Assembly (NCBI GenBank): GCA_003427395.1
Contig: BFEA01000212.1
Location: 380,397-404,678 of the forward strand
Length of the DNA: 24,282 bases
Reading direction: 5' to 3'
Source of the DNA: Chara braunii
Lineage: Eukaryota; Streptophyta; Charophyceae; Charales; Characeae
The notes beneath the pieces were generated by a model. It did no database searches. It worked only from the letters and a program-made list of their open reading frames with translations, and was not told the DNA's origin. Position numbers and translations under genes: made by a program. Shown piece after piece: positions 1-9,361 of the stretch (the stretch's first letter is position 1; each line of letters starts with the position of its first letter).

Positions 1-70
1 GTCTGCAACCTTGTATATGTAGTTCATCAGCTTCTCAAGATTCCACCTTCTTCTATATAGTACTATCGGA

Positions 71-240
71 AAAGAGAGAGACCGAGAGAGAGAGAGAGAG
101 AGGAGCAGTGGAGGAGCAAGGAGCCGTAGAGGAGGGATGAGTCGTGAAGGAGCGAGGTATAAAGGAGGGAGGAGGCATAGATGCATAGAGGAGAGAGGAG
201 AAGGCCCAGAGGAGGGAGGAGGAGGGCGGCATAGAAGAGG
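71..240. repeat. GA microsatellite and purine-rich tract
   Basis: A near-pure GA run at about 84-102 passes into imperfect GAGG/GGAGGA repeats up to about 240. Plus-strand translations here are only R/E/G-rich low complexity, so no coding call is made. Confidence 0.85.
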
Positions 241-1225
241 GGCTGCCTTGGGGTGTTGGTCGTGTTGTGACGAAGTGACACGAGTCACAGCACACTCGGC
301 AGACTTGTCCCCACACACCTTGTGCCTGGTCTGGGTCCGGTGTAGTCTTGTGTACGGGTCCAGAGCTCTGTAGCGAAGATGAAACCAGACAGACTTGGCC
401 AAGGATACGCAACAAGTTCTACTGTGGATTTCACAGGTCCATTTGTGAGTCATGCTCCTCTCCTCTTCCCTATCCTCCAATCACCTATTTTGCAGCATGT
501 GTTAATTGCGAATGTCGGGTTTGTTCTGTGGAACGAATCTGTCTTGGTCAGAATTTCACACGTTCTCATTTAAGTCAGAAACTTTGACCTAATGTGTATC
601 GTTCTGAGGTTTGTGTAAGATTACCGGACAAGGCCTGCCTTTTGGTAGTGTGTTCAGACATGAACCTCGTCAAGGAGGAAGAGCTCCTATGCCTAGCAAA
701 CATTCAATCACCTAAATTTTGGATATGATTAATTCATTGGTTTTTTATCGGTAGATTGACTTCTGGTTTGGCTGATTGCTTGATTTTGAAACGGTTTTCA
801 CCTTTAGCAGTAGCAGATGCAGTACCCAGGGCTCGATCCCTAGACTTCACCCTACCCGTGTACAGTATCTGTGTAGACCCCGGGAGTTGAACCTGCGACC
901 TGTGTATGTGTAGACAGTTTGTAGGTCTGTCGTAGGTCCGTAGGTAGCGGGGGTTCGATCTGTAGACCTATAGTGTAGAAGTCTTAGTGAGTTCCAGAAG
1001 CTTAGCTGTAGTCCTTCTAGAAGGTAGGCAAGTGGGCAAGTGGTCAAGTGGCGAGGCAAGTGGTGGACTAAACTGCAGTGCAATAGCAGTACGACGTCGG
1101 TAGGATAGCGGTGAGTCCACAGTCAGTCAGCGGTAAGGTCCAGTCAGTCCCAGTCCGGTCCAGCAAGTACCACGGGGGACTGTGAGCACCATGGGACGAT
1201 GGCCAAGGGCAGACCAACGAGTTTC
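241..1225. other. Unannotated stretch, no gene seen
   Basis: Nothing here codes convincingly; open frames are short and of random composition. Between about 900 and 970 the word gtagac and variants (gtaggtc, gtagacc) recur in loose, non-periodic fashion. A donor-like CAG/GT occurs near 436 without a matching acceptor or coding frame. Confidence 0.5.
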
Positions 1226-1230
1226 TGAAG

Positions 1231-1239
1231 TATAAATTA
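1231..1239 (+). promoter_or_regulatory. Candidate TATA box
   Basis: The sequence TATAAATTA sits in otherwise GC-balanced DNA. A start site about 30 nt downstream would fall near 1262, just ahead of a perfect 6-bp hairpin (cacgca-ttcc-tgcgtg) and an ATG at 1280. That ATG opens a 27-residue basic, Cys-containing ORF (1280-1363) of unknown meaning. It could be an upstream ORF or chance. There is no independent evidence of transcription. Confidence 0.25.
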
Positions 1240-1639
1240 AGAGGCAGTGCCCGGCCATTCACGCATTCCTGCGTGAGCCATGCGGAAGCGCTGCCACAGC
1301 GACTTGTGCAAAGAGGTCTGCAGTGAGCCCGGAGGACGCAGTGGGCGAGAGAGGAGGAGTTAGTATAGCGATAGGTTAGAGGCAGCCATAGCTGCCATAG
1401 CTGTAGTTAGTAGGAAGTGTGTGTGTGTGTTTGAGTGTTCAGAGTGACGTGTATGGGATATCCAGGGTGATCCGTTGTGTGTAAACAGTGAGTTGTTTGG
1501 GCGCTGAAGTCGCCATAGCCAGTTGAGAGTGAACTCGTATCTGGAAGCCATATCTCTAAGTTTTGTGTGGGCGCATGTCGCCAGTTTGCTGCGTTGCTGT
1601 TTACATGCATGAAAAGTGTGTTTGAGAACGAGTCTGATT

Positions 1640-1834
1640 GCAATTTGATTGATTAGTGGGTTGATTGACTTGTTGTGGTTGTAGGTTGGTGAGTGATTAT
1701 TTGCGAGTAAATGTGGTTTTATGGATTGTTTGATGGGCTGATTAGTCCATAATTGATTGGTTTGTTGGTTCATTGATTGCTTAGGTGTTTGATCGATGGA
1801 TTGAGAGGCCTTTGTTTGATTGGTTTGTTTGCAG
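1640..1834. repeat. Degenerate TTGATTGG-type T/G-rich repeat
   Basis: Loose tandem variants of gattgattgg/ttgattggtttg fill this stretch. Their minus-strand translation gives N/Q/P/I-rich low-complexity peptides. The tract ends in a T/G-rich run and CAG at 1834, so it also resembles the 3' part of an intron. Confidence 0.5.
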
Positions 1835-1912
1835 TCCGGAGCACCCTATTGGCATGCAGAAACGATATCAGCGCCGGCATGCCTCGGATGAGGCCGCTAG
1901 CTTTCCATCGAG
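1835..1912 (+). other. Candidate internal exon (78 nt)
   Basis: The segment lies between a strong acceptor (ttggtttgtttgcag, ending 1834) and a strong donor (gtgagc, from 1913). It is 78 nt, a multiple of three. Two of three forward frames stay open; one begins P-E-H-P-I-G-M-Q-K-R and is basic and polar. I do not recognise the peptide. Candidate partners are the promoter-like site at 1231 and an acceptor (tttcttgcag) near 2170. Matched splice signals are what is seen; that this is a real exon of a host gene is inference. Confidence 0.3.
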
Positions 1913-2202
1913 GTGAGCTCTGTGTTTTGCTGGACTCCACACCTCTGTCAACTGACCCCACAGCATCCATCCTCCCCATCAGGCTCTGAAGATTTCATCT
2001 TCAAACAGCTTGTGAACAATGTATGTACTGTATAGTCTACAAATCAACGTTTAACCTGAACTGCCTGGAATTAGTTACTAACCCATATTTGTTGACAAAT
2101 TTTGAGATGCATGGGAGCCATTTGCTTTTAGATCACAACAATGCCTATTGTTGCTTGAATTCTTTCTTGCAGTTCTTACTAGTCACATGAGAAAGACATT
2201 TT

Positions 2203-2400
2203 ATGGGAATAATATCTGCCAAGTGGATATGCTGGGCATCTGTTTGGCTTTTGCTCTTGACCTGGGGGACCTCGCATGGGAAAATCCCACATCATTGCTG
2301 CCTCTTGTCCTGCGTGTTTTTATCTGTTGTATCTGTTTTTTACTGTGTAATAGGAATTCAAGACCCAAATTCATGCAGTGCAATAGACGATGGAGTATGA
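2203..2400 (+). CDS. Possible secreted/membrane peptide ORF
   Basis: This 65-residue ORF starts about 30 nt after an acceptor-like tttcttgcag. Its first 26 residues read like a signal peptide: short n-region with one Lys, a hydrophobic WASVWLLLLTW core, then T-S-H-G as a possible cleavage site. A second hydrophobic stretch follows (CCLLSCVFLSVVSVFYCVIG). A further acceptor-like tgtgtaatag ends near 2352, so the second hydrophobic part may be intron. The ATG context is poor and no family is recognised. It may be chance. Confidence 0.15.
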   Translation: MGIISAKWICWASVWLLLLTWGTSHGKIPHHCCLLSCVFLSVVSVFYCVIGIQDPNSCSAIDDGV

Positions 2401-3418
2401 GATGCAGGAGTGTTGTCTGCACCAGTATGGTTATCCCGTTCTTTGGCACTGGTGTATAGTCTGTGGGGTGACACTGCGTGCTGACCACAACTGGAGCTTC
2501 AGTGGTGGTCTTCTTTAATCCCTTGTTTATTTGATGTCTGGAATGTTGTGCTGTGTGCTGCTTTTGTGGAGTGCCAAGCCCCTGATCATGCTGGTGAGGG
2601 GTTCTGAAGGCAATGTGCCTCACTGAGTGTTTGCTGAACTCTGCAATATTTTTTGCCATGTGCCGACTGCAAAGTGATGTCCTATGTTTACATGAAAGAA
2701 GAAAGGGCTGTGAATCAGCGTGGATTCATTTCAATTTATGACTGTGAAAGCTCTGAAGAAAGAGAAAAGAACATGTGGGAAGAAGAGTGTGAAGAAGGGA
2801 AATGTGGGCTGCACTGAAGATCGTTGAGGTCTTGTGTATCGGATAAAATGTTAACTGTCTTTGATGGTTCGCCATTCAAATGGTTCAATGCGGAATTTTG
2901 CGGTGCGTTATTGGTGAAGTAGCATGTTCAGCAGTGAATCAGCACAGCTGTTGGTGCCTTTTCATGAATGTTGAGACCGATTTTCGGTCAAGCAAATTGA
3001 AGTGTAGGGTGCTGTATGAGATCACCAGTGCTGACAATTCTATTACCCTCTCTTCTTCCTGACCCTGAACTTGCGGAACTTCAGGCGTTGGGGCAAGAGA
3101 CGGATTTGTACTCCACTAGTCTCTTGGGATCCCGGTCATGACCTGACGGTGGAGGTCAGTGGTCGCAGTTATATTTCGGAGTTGCCTTCAGCCTGCTCTG
3201 TGCCATTACTGGACTGCCCTGTGGCCCCTGTCATGGCGAAATGATCCCTGGAAGGTGTATGAGGCAGTGGTATCGGTCTTCCTTGGTGCCAAAACTGTGG
3301 TTTCTGTCCTGGGCAGGATGTAGAAAACAAGGTGTCACTCTTTCTGACAATCATAGCTACAGCTTGACCAAACACTGGAGTAGACGGGCGCAGGGTGGTT
3401 GAGTTAGCGGCATAGTTG
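2401..3418. other. Unannotated stretch, no gene seen
   Basis: Forward ORFs are 60 codons or shorter. The longest open frames are antisense (2201-2659 and 3169-3459) with no recognisable domain. No RNA gene or repeat of note was found. Confidence 0.5.
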
Positions 3419-3490
3419 CGGTGCACTTCAGTGCGCGGATTTGCGCACAAATTGCGCACTGCGCGCAGCGCACCAAAACGCAGCGCACTG
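3419..3490. repeat. GCGCA-rich palindromic cluster
   Basis: GCGCA/TGCGC words recur about eight times in 70 bp, including cagtgcgc facing two copies of gcgcactg, so several alternative stem-loops can form. It is followed by an A18 run at 3508-3525. Compare the GAACGCG cluster at 11020-11110, which also contains tttgcgca at its edge. Confidence 0.6.
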
Positions 3491-3525
3491 GAAAAATTAG
3501 GTCCACCAAAAAAAAAAAAAAAAAA

Positions 3526-3885
3526 GAGTAGGGGTTTCGTAATTTCTTAGGGTCCCCAACTCGGCAAAAATGTTAAACTCACCACGCGAGCTCGGAAACC
3601 GGCCGGGCCCCCAACTCAAAATTTTCTTTTGGGTAAGGGCTGCCAAATGTCGATTTCCGCAGGCCCTTCCCCCAAAAGTTTCAGAATGGCGAGGCATAAA
3701 ATACTTGAAAAACAGGGGGGCTCATTCCATCTTTTTTTTTAGGCGGGGTATGAAAGTTGTTATTTCCGCTCCCTTCTGCAAATCCCACACAGTGGTGGTG
3801 TCGCATACCATAAAGGTGCAGACCAGAACAAGAACCGACCGCTCTCACATAGTAGAGGATAGCACAGCGGAAGGCTTAAATACCA
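3526..3885. other. Unannotated stretch
   Basis: No coding signature is visible. A 151-codon open frame (3570-4025) runs through the start of the dispersed repeat and has no domain. A poly-T/AG acceptor-like site lies near 3741. Confidence 0.4.
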
Positions 3886-4154
3886 ATGATCCGAACAATC
3901 AATGTTGCAATGCAGACCAGACATACATCATCATCATTCCATGGTGTGAAGGGGCCTGGCGCTCACACAGGAAGAATGCGCCAGTCCCCAACCATACACA
4001 GACGAAGAGGAGAGGGGTTAGATGAAGAAGAGGGGAAGATGGGAATGTCGTCAACACCAAGTCTTCGGTAGAGGTCCCAAATAATCCCTCGTCAAATGTC
4101 TGAATCCCAATGTCGAGTCTGGATCCAAATGTCGTCAAGTCCCTAAGTCACCGA

Positions 4155-4250
4155 TCTCTCTCTCTCTCTCTCTCGTAGTCTGCAGCTACTGAGAAGTTAG
4201 GTAGCGAGAGGGTGAGGGAGAGATGGTGGACTTAGAAGAGGAAGAAGAAC

Positions 4251-4300
<50 letters not shown>

Positions 4301-4301
4301 N

Positions 4302-4389
<88 letters not shown>
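4155..4389. repeat. Compound CT/CA microsatellites
   Basis: The order is (TC)n at 4155-4174, (CT)n at 4253-4283, (CA)n at 4283-4300, N at 4301, (TC)n at 4302-4325 and (CA)n at 4325-4389. The blocks lie inside the intron-like part of copy A. Long open frames here on the minus strand are only microsatellite translation. Confidence 0.95.
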
Positions 4390-4392
<3 letters not shown>

Positions 4393-4428
4393 CCGGTACT
4401 AACCTGTGAAGGTGGTGCTTTGTTGCAG

Positions 4429-4465
4429 GTACACCGAAGACGGAGCTGGAGCTATGGCACCACAG
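4429..4465 (+). other. Candidate 37-nt micro-exon, copy A
   Basis: This 37-nt segment follows gctttgttgcag and precedes a perfect donor CAG/GTAAGT. In the frame ending on a codon boundary it reads YTEDGAGAMAPQ. The inverted copy at 17632-17668 has the same length and the same bounding splice signals. Other frames are open too, so coding is not proven. Equal length and conserved splice signals are seen directly; function as an exon is inference. Confidence 0.45.
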
Positions 4466-4799
4466 GTAAGTCTCCCTGGCCTCCGCCAACCATCTCTCTG
4501 TTATGATTCTGGTTGTTTGTTGTCTGAGACCAACACTCGCACACATAGACTTCCAGGTATGCCCATACATACACAAAAGGAAGGGGAGAGGATAGGAGTA
4601 TCACACCGCACAGGGAGAGATAAACACAGCGGAAGACTTGACCATGCGATATGACAGGGTACACTGAAAGTCCGATTCACTCCACTCAATCCTCACAACC
4701 AGTCATAAAGAAAAGCCGAGTAGATCACATCCAGGAAACAATGAAACGATGATAGTCCAAACCCAATATTACACTGTTTATTAACCTTAGTACTACAGT

Positions 4800-4823
4800 G
4801 CGCTGCTCAGAAATGAGCAGCGC
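4800..4823. repeat. Perfect 10-bp hairpin, GAAA loop
   Basis: Arms gcgctgctca and tgagcagcgc enclose gaaa, a GNRA-type tetraloop when read on the plus strand. No T-run follows, so it is not a simple terminator. Confidence 0.8.
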
Positions 4824-4874
4824 TTCACTCCCCAACCCCGAGTAACCACCCGTGACATCCCTGAGACAAACATC

Positions 4875-4975
4875 AAGCGCCACCCAGATACAGCCTCCAA
4901 AGGGAAGCGCCACCCTGAAACAGGCCTCTGAGGCCAAACGCCACTCAGAGGATGAAGAAGAAGACCAACGCCATA
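4875..4975. repeat. Degenerate 30-31 bp tandem repeat
   Basis: The word AA(G/A)CGCCAC recurs at about 4875, 4905 and 4936, with a decayed CAACGCCAT near 4966, giving spacings of about 30, 31 and 30. Between the words lie A/G-rich segments. Confidence 0.5.
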
Positions 4976-5293
4976 GTATCAGATGATGACGAAATGTTAG
5001 AAGACTTCTCGGATGGAAGTCTGCAGCAGCGCCACCAACTCCTGAGATGGCCTCTGAGGAAGAAGCGGCAGCTATGGCTGCAGTGCCACAACCCTGGAAC
5101 CCCACCCCGGAGGAGGGTCCATCAGGGCACCAACTTCTCTCGCCTCCAGCAGACCTCGATAACCCAAACCTCTGACAGCCCCTACGTGCTGGCAGAGTGC
5201 AGCGCAGGTCCCAGCTATGGTCGGCGCTCCGAAGGTCTGGCTATGCCTGTCTCCTTCCACGTTGAGCCGTCACCACTTCCGGTTCACGCGTAG
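4952..5293 (+). CDS. Hypothetical ORF, 113 aa
   Basis: An ATG-initiated open frame begins with KKK, then an acidic SDDDEMLEDFSD patch, then R/Q-rich and P/S-rich sequence. No domain is recognised. It overlaps the end of a degenerate tandem repeat and an antisense frame of similar length is open (4725-5105), so composition alone may keep it open. It lies downstream, in sense terms, of the minus-strand chromovirus and could fall in that element's 3' end. Low confidence. Confidence 0.15.
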   Translation: MKKKTNAIVSDDDEMLEDFSDGSLQQRHQLLRWPLRKKRQLWLQCHNPGTPPRRRVHQGTNFSRLQQTSITQTSDSPYVLAECSAGPSYGRRSEGLAMPVSFHVEPSPLPVHA

Positions 5294-5662
5294 CACAACA
5301 GCGATGTACTCTGGACCAACTGCCAAAAGCCCTGAACCGATGTGTCCATCCTATCTATAGACTAAAACTAGCCTAGACTCGACCTAGACCGGACTTACTG
5401 ACTGACCGGTACCGATTCAGTTTCGGCCTCTCGGCCTCTACCTTACCCGGCTATAGGCTATAGGACCTTCTATCAGCATAGGCCTATAGGGCTTGTCTGT
5501 CTTAGGGGTAGCCCAGCCTACTATTCGCAGTTAGGTTATCTGTAGGAAATTCAGTTAGTATGGGCCTGTATTTTCCCGTATTTACAGATATGTCCCTCAC
5601 AAATTTTCCTTACATGCAGGTCACTCAGTTAGCCCTCAGCCCAACAAAATTATGAATCTGTC
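5294..5662. other. Non-coding region after chromovirus pol
   Basis: No gene is visible. CTATAGG/CCTAGAC words recur loosely between 5350 and 5490. This is where a polypurine tract and 3' LTR of the minus-strand element would be expected, but no clear polypurine tract or TG...CA-bounded LTR matching the other end could be identified by eye. Confidence 0.4.
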
Positions 5663-6300
5663 CTACCTATAATACAGCCTTGATAGAGAGAGGCTACAGA
5701 CGACCAGAAAACAGCAAGTCATTGCAGACCTACTCTCCCCCGGAGCGAGGACCTCCGAGCTAGGGGCGTAGGCGTGCAAAGCGCTGAAGGGATTCCCCTT
5801 TTGTGCTGCCTCATATATGAGAATGACAGACTTTGCAGTCTTCAGAAATTCCTTGCGAGTAAACCAGCGGTCTTCTGTATGTGGCTGGTATAGGAACTTC
5901 ACAAGGTACTCCTTATCTGGTACTGTACCTGACTTATCCTCAACGGACTCCACCTCATATCCTTTGCTAGGGATAGGGGGACCGAACTGAGGAGGCCTTT
6001 CTGGGAATGCATCATCTGAGGTAAATGGTAACAACTTAGATGCATGAAAGACAGGGTAGGTTTGTAGATGCAGAGGGACATCCACGGTATAGGATGGTCC
6101 AAATGGATCAGCTCCCATTGTATCTAAGACCTGCCATGGACCCATGTATCGTGGCAGCAGCTTAAGCGAAATATCCTCCTCTCGCGACAACTCAGAATTG
6201 AGTACCCACCCTCAGTCACCTGTGCGAATAGTAGAAGGACGTCTGTGCTTGTTAGCCTGCTGAATCATAGCCTTTTGAGCTTTCAACAGGTTGGCACAGG
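5663..6300 (-). pseudogene. Integrase C-terminus and chromodomain
   Basis: The ATG-bounded ORF (5663-6190, 175 codons) opens with an integrase C-terminal SH3-like region: LLPRYMGPWQVLD followed by YPVFHASKLLPF, the plant-Ty3 signature. A chromodomain follows at residues 78-127: YEVESV, EYLVKF, a tryptophan in the DRWF segment and a C-terminal helix. In chromoviruses this module tethers the integrase to marked chromatin. One expected tryptophan position is Phe (VKF). The frame can be followed upstream to about 6300 through the end of the integrase, across one TGA near 6209. The last 30 residues look like read-out tail. Confidence 0.88.
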
Positions 6301-6863
6301 CGCACTTTTATGTCCACACGGTAACGCATGGTGAACTTTGCAGTTCCAGGTGTGAGCGTAGGGGTAGCCTTATTGATGATGTCAGCGAGAGGCTGTCGTG
6401 GCTCCCGACCCCAGTGTAACTGGTAGAGTGTACAACAAGTAGAGGAGTGTACAGACGTGTTATATACAAGTTGTGCACGACCCAAATGGAGATCCCAGTC
6501 CTGCTGATCTGGACTGATCACAGGACGCAACAACTGAAACAAAATCTGGTTCATCACTTCAGCCTGTCCATTGGCTTCAGGATGACGACCAGATGTCATA
6601 TCCAGTCTGGAATGAAGGTAATCCCTGCAGTAGGATTGCCATTCGTTGCTGCAAAAACGAGGATCTTGGTCACTGACTATAGAGGTGGGTGGTCCATGAT
6701 GTGTGACCCACCTGTCAGCAAATGCCGCCTGAACGGCTGGAACGCGAGCTTTAGCTGGCAAGGGGATGAACTCTGCATATTTGGAGAACCGATCCACGCA
6801 CACCATAACATGACGCATACCACGAGGTGTGGTCCTACCTAAGTCAATAAAGTCAATAGACAC
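6252..6863 (-). pseudogene. Integrase catalytic core
   Basis: The retroviral-type DDE core is recognisable: the first Asp in SIDFIDL with the typical VDRFSKYAEFIPLP strand, the second Asp in SIVSDQDPRF, and the Glu in HPEANGQAE about 35 residues later. All three catalytic residues are present. The frame is the same as the RNase H ORF before it, separated by two adjacent TGA codons at 6918-6923. Near 6300 it shifts, so the last 20 or so residues printed by this ORF are out of frame with the true continuation. Integrase inserts the cDNA; here it cannot be made intact. Confidence 0.92.
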
Positions 6864-6920
6864 TAACTGTGCAGGTGCCTCAGGGATGGGTAGTGGTTTG
6901 AGTAGGCCAAGGGGAGGTCA

Positions 6921-7592
6921 TCATACTACCTTGTTCCTTTGGCATAACTCACAGGTTTCCACATAGTGCAGCATGTCACTCCTCATCTCCTTCCAGAAGA
7001 AGCGCTGCGACAGGGATGCATACGATTTGAGGGCTCCAAAGTGACCACGAGCATCATGACACTCAGACATCAGGAGTGTTCTCAGCTTGCGGTCCTGGGG
7101 AATGCACAGGCGTTCCTCACCTCTGCTGCAAGCATACAGCAGGTCTGAAACCAGAGTATATCGTGGTTCAGATGCAGGATCATCTTGGAGATTCCTCACT
7201 ATAGGCCCAAAAACCGCATCCTGGGGCAGCAACCGGGCAATGGTCTGACGAGTCCTCTCTCCAAATGAGTGAGTAAAGGAGATCAGAAAAAGAGCATCGG
7301 GCTTATGAGAAAGGGCATCTGCTACTCGATTGTAGCAACCCTTCTTGTGTCTCAGTTCAAAGCCAAACATGACAACGAACAGGATGTAGCGAGCAAGCTT
7401 GTCATTCAGTTCTCCTTGGGACTTAATCCACTGCAGGGTGGAGTGATCTGAGAAGATCTTGAAGTGCCTGCCCAGGAGGAAGTGCTTCCAATGCTTGCGC
7501 GCTGACACAAGAGCATAAAGCTCTTTCTCATAGGTACAGTCCTGCAACTTCTTTGTTTTGATCTTCTTGATCATATACTGGATAGGATGCAA
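6921..7592 (-). pseudogene. RNase H and integrase zinc finger
   Basis: The first 100 residues match Ty3 RNase H after its first strand: YEKELYALVSARKHWKHFLLGR, then SDHSTLQW and RVADALSHK, which supply the Glu and Asp positions. The C-terminal part holds the integrase HHCC finger: HDARGH, then CELC with the RFFWKEM helix. Its first RNase H strand (TTDACQYGVGAVL) is in the neighbouring frame, upstream of a shift near 7600. The ORF ends in tandem TGA codons directly after the zinc finger. Confidence 0.92.
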
Positions 7593-8290
7593 ACCATTCC
7601 ATCATCCTGTTGAAGTACCGCCCCTACACCATATTGGCAAGCGTCAGTGGTAAGCACAAAAGGCAGGGTAAGGTCAGGTAACTTCAAGACAGGGGCACGA
7701 CTCAATGCCTCCTTGAGATGTGTGAAAGCCTCCTGACATTTTGATGTCCAAAGAAAGGAAGTGCCTTTCTTTGTGAGATCAGTCAAGGGAGCCGTGATAG
7801 AAGAGAAGTTCTGCATGAACTTCCTATTATAAGATGCAAGTCCCAAGAATGACCGGACATCACGAATGTTAGCAGGTCGTGGCCAGTCCTGAGCTGCAGC
7901 AACTTTCGTTGCTTCAGGAGCCAAACCCTCTCCAGAAATGACGTGACCTAGGTAGATTACAGAGGGAACCTCAAAAGAGGACTTCAGTCTGTTGATCTTG
8001 TACTGGTTATCACGTAAGGCCTGGAGGACCAGAGCCAGATGTTGCGCATGCTCCTGGACAGAACGACTGAATACCAAGATATCATTTAGGTAGACAACTA
8101 TGAACTTGTCCAGGTAAGGCCTGAGTATGCGATGCATCTCTGTTTGGAAGGTGCTTGGGGCGTTGCAAAAACCGAATGACATGACCAGGTACTCATAGGT
8201 GCCATGCCTGGTCTTGAAGGTTGTCCTGTGGACATCGCCTTCAACCATCTTAATTTGGTGATAATCAGATTTGAGGTCGATCTTACTAAA
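7571..8290 (-). pseudogene. Reverse transcriptase palm/thumb and RNase H start
   Basis: The frame can be read from an SKIDLKSDYHQI motif near 8290, just upstream of its first ATG at 8248. It continues through FKTRHGTYEY, SFGFCNAPSTFQ, the active-site motif VVYLNDILVFS, the YLGHVIS block and the SFLGLASYNRKF thumb, then the first RNase H strand with its Asp. The active-site tetrad is YLND rather than YLDD, which should abolish polymerase activity. The conserved GYHQI is DYHQI. The frame is lost near 7600. Confidence 0.93.
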
Positions 8291-8296
8291 GATGCA

Positions 8297-8788
8297 CTAT
8301 GTCCAACAGATCATCAATGCGAGGAAGGGGCTCTGTAGACTTCCTCGTGATTTTATTGAGACCACATAGTCCACGCACATCCTGAACTCACCATTCCCCT
8401 TTGGAACAAAGAGGACTAGTGCCCGAAACTCAGATGTGTTGGACCCGATCCAGCCCTTGCTGGTCAAGGTCTCTAACTGTTTCCTGAGCTCTTCAAGTTC
8501 AGCGGGTGACATCCTGTAGACTCGGCCCTTGGGAGGGACCGAACCAGGCAGGATCTCGATCTTATGTTTGGTCTGCCTATGGACAAGTCCAGTAGGCTCC
8601 TCCATAAGATCTGAGAAGCGGTCAACAACCTGCTGAATTTGAGAGGGACAGGGAGCAGTTTCTACATCAGTCTGTGTGACGTAAGCCACAAACAGACAGG
8701 TGTGGTCAGTCTGGCAAGAGAAATGCATAAATCTGCGAGCACTCATGCAGTAACAGCTGTTGGCCGGATGGTACTCGTCGGCGAGCAT
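8297..8788 (-). pseudogene. RT N-terminal part (fingers)
   Basis: The typical Ty3 entry into RT is seen: VPPKGRVYRMSPAELEELRKQ, then SKGWI, LFVPKGNGEFRMCVDY. After the CVDY block the frame shifts near 8375. The next 25 residues, including LPRIDDLL, are in another frame, and the original frame returns near 8295. In this ORF the C-terminal 25 residues are therefore nonsense. Upstream, the same frame joins the protease across a single TGA at 8810-8812. The first ATG (8788) is only the first one after that stop, not a true start. Confidence 0.88.
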
Positions 8789-8809
8789 ACAAGGACGATA
8801 AACCTCATG

Positions 8810-9361
8810 TCAGTCAGGTAGCTCAACCCTAGGGATCCGCCAGTCGATCCTAGGATTGGTGGCACCAAGCCACTTCATAGAGAAGACAAGGTCAAAGGGA
8901 ACGCTAGTGAACACGTTGAAATTAAGGCGGTTCCTGATTTCTCCCTGCTTGTCAAAGGACACAGGTAGGCCCTTGACATCAGTAGTGATCCTGACTGTGG
9001 AAGAGTCCCCAATGCGAACCTCTATAGGCTGTCGTAATTTCACCAGTCTCTAGTCCAAGTGCAACTTGCTGACTGCCTTGGGAGATATGAAATTGTGAGT
9101 AGGCCCACAGTCTAAGAGCCCTTTGATCTTGGCTCCCAGGATAGAGGGTCGAAGCAGGATGAGTTATGACCTGTGTTTTTTCTTCTCTTGCAAGGACAAG
9201 AAAAGATCACCAAGGCATTGAGCATCATCCTCCTCCAACGTCTCATCCAGCTCAGAGTCCTCAAAAGTTAAGGGCCCTGAAGATGCAACTCCAGAAGAAG
9301 AACCGGCGAGAGAATATGAAGATTCACCTTCGTCAGAAAGTGAATCAGCACTGGTGGTAGG
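8810..9361 (-). pseudogene. Aspartic protease region
   Basis: In one frame from about 9361 there is a Ser/Glu/Asp-rich linker, then SILGAKIKGLLDCGPTHNF, which is the retropepsin active site, then the flap/beta region ending FDLVFSMKWLGATNP. The catalytic triplet is D-C-G; the family norm is D-S/T-G, so a Cys has replaced the Ser. In-frame stops fall at about 9166 (TAA), 9050-9052 (TAG) and 8810-8812 (TGA). Protease would process the Gag-Pol polyprotein; this copy is inactive. Confidence 0.85.

Larger units (their letters stand above)
3886..4490 (+). repeat. Dispersed repeat, copy A
   Basis: The reverse complement of this stretch matches 17605-18062 along its length with many substitutions and small indels. 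Shared blocks include the CCTGGCGCT(C/G) segment, ATACACAGACGAAGAGG, GGGAATGTCGT-AACACC, CCAAATAATCCCTCGT, GAGTCTGGATCCAA and GATGGTGGACT-AGAAGAGGAAGAAGAA. It contains an exon-like core at 4429-4465 and a second acceptor-like polypyrimidine-tag near 4176. Relative to copy B it has gained long CT/CA microsatellites. Its nature is unknown: a duplicated host-gene fragment and a non-autonomous element both fit. Confidence 0.8.

Noticed and set aside
830-970. T-arm-like words (ggttcgatc, gttgaacct) suggesting tRNA genes
   Set aside because: Stems around the loop-like words do not pair and no acceptor or anticodon arm could be found on either strand.
2201-2659. 152-codon antisense ORF
   Set aside because: No domain, His/Gln/Thr-rich composition, poor agreement with any neighbouring signal.
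3886-4490. Copies A and B as LTRs of the two Ty3 elements
   Set aside because: Orientation fits, but the two elements have distantly related RTs, while the repeats are far more alike than LTRs of such diverged lineages should be; neither has a second LTR.
4197-4576. Minus-strand ORFs of CVCVCV and ERERER
   Set aside because: Microsatellite translation only.
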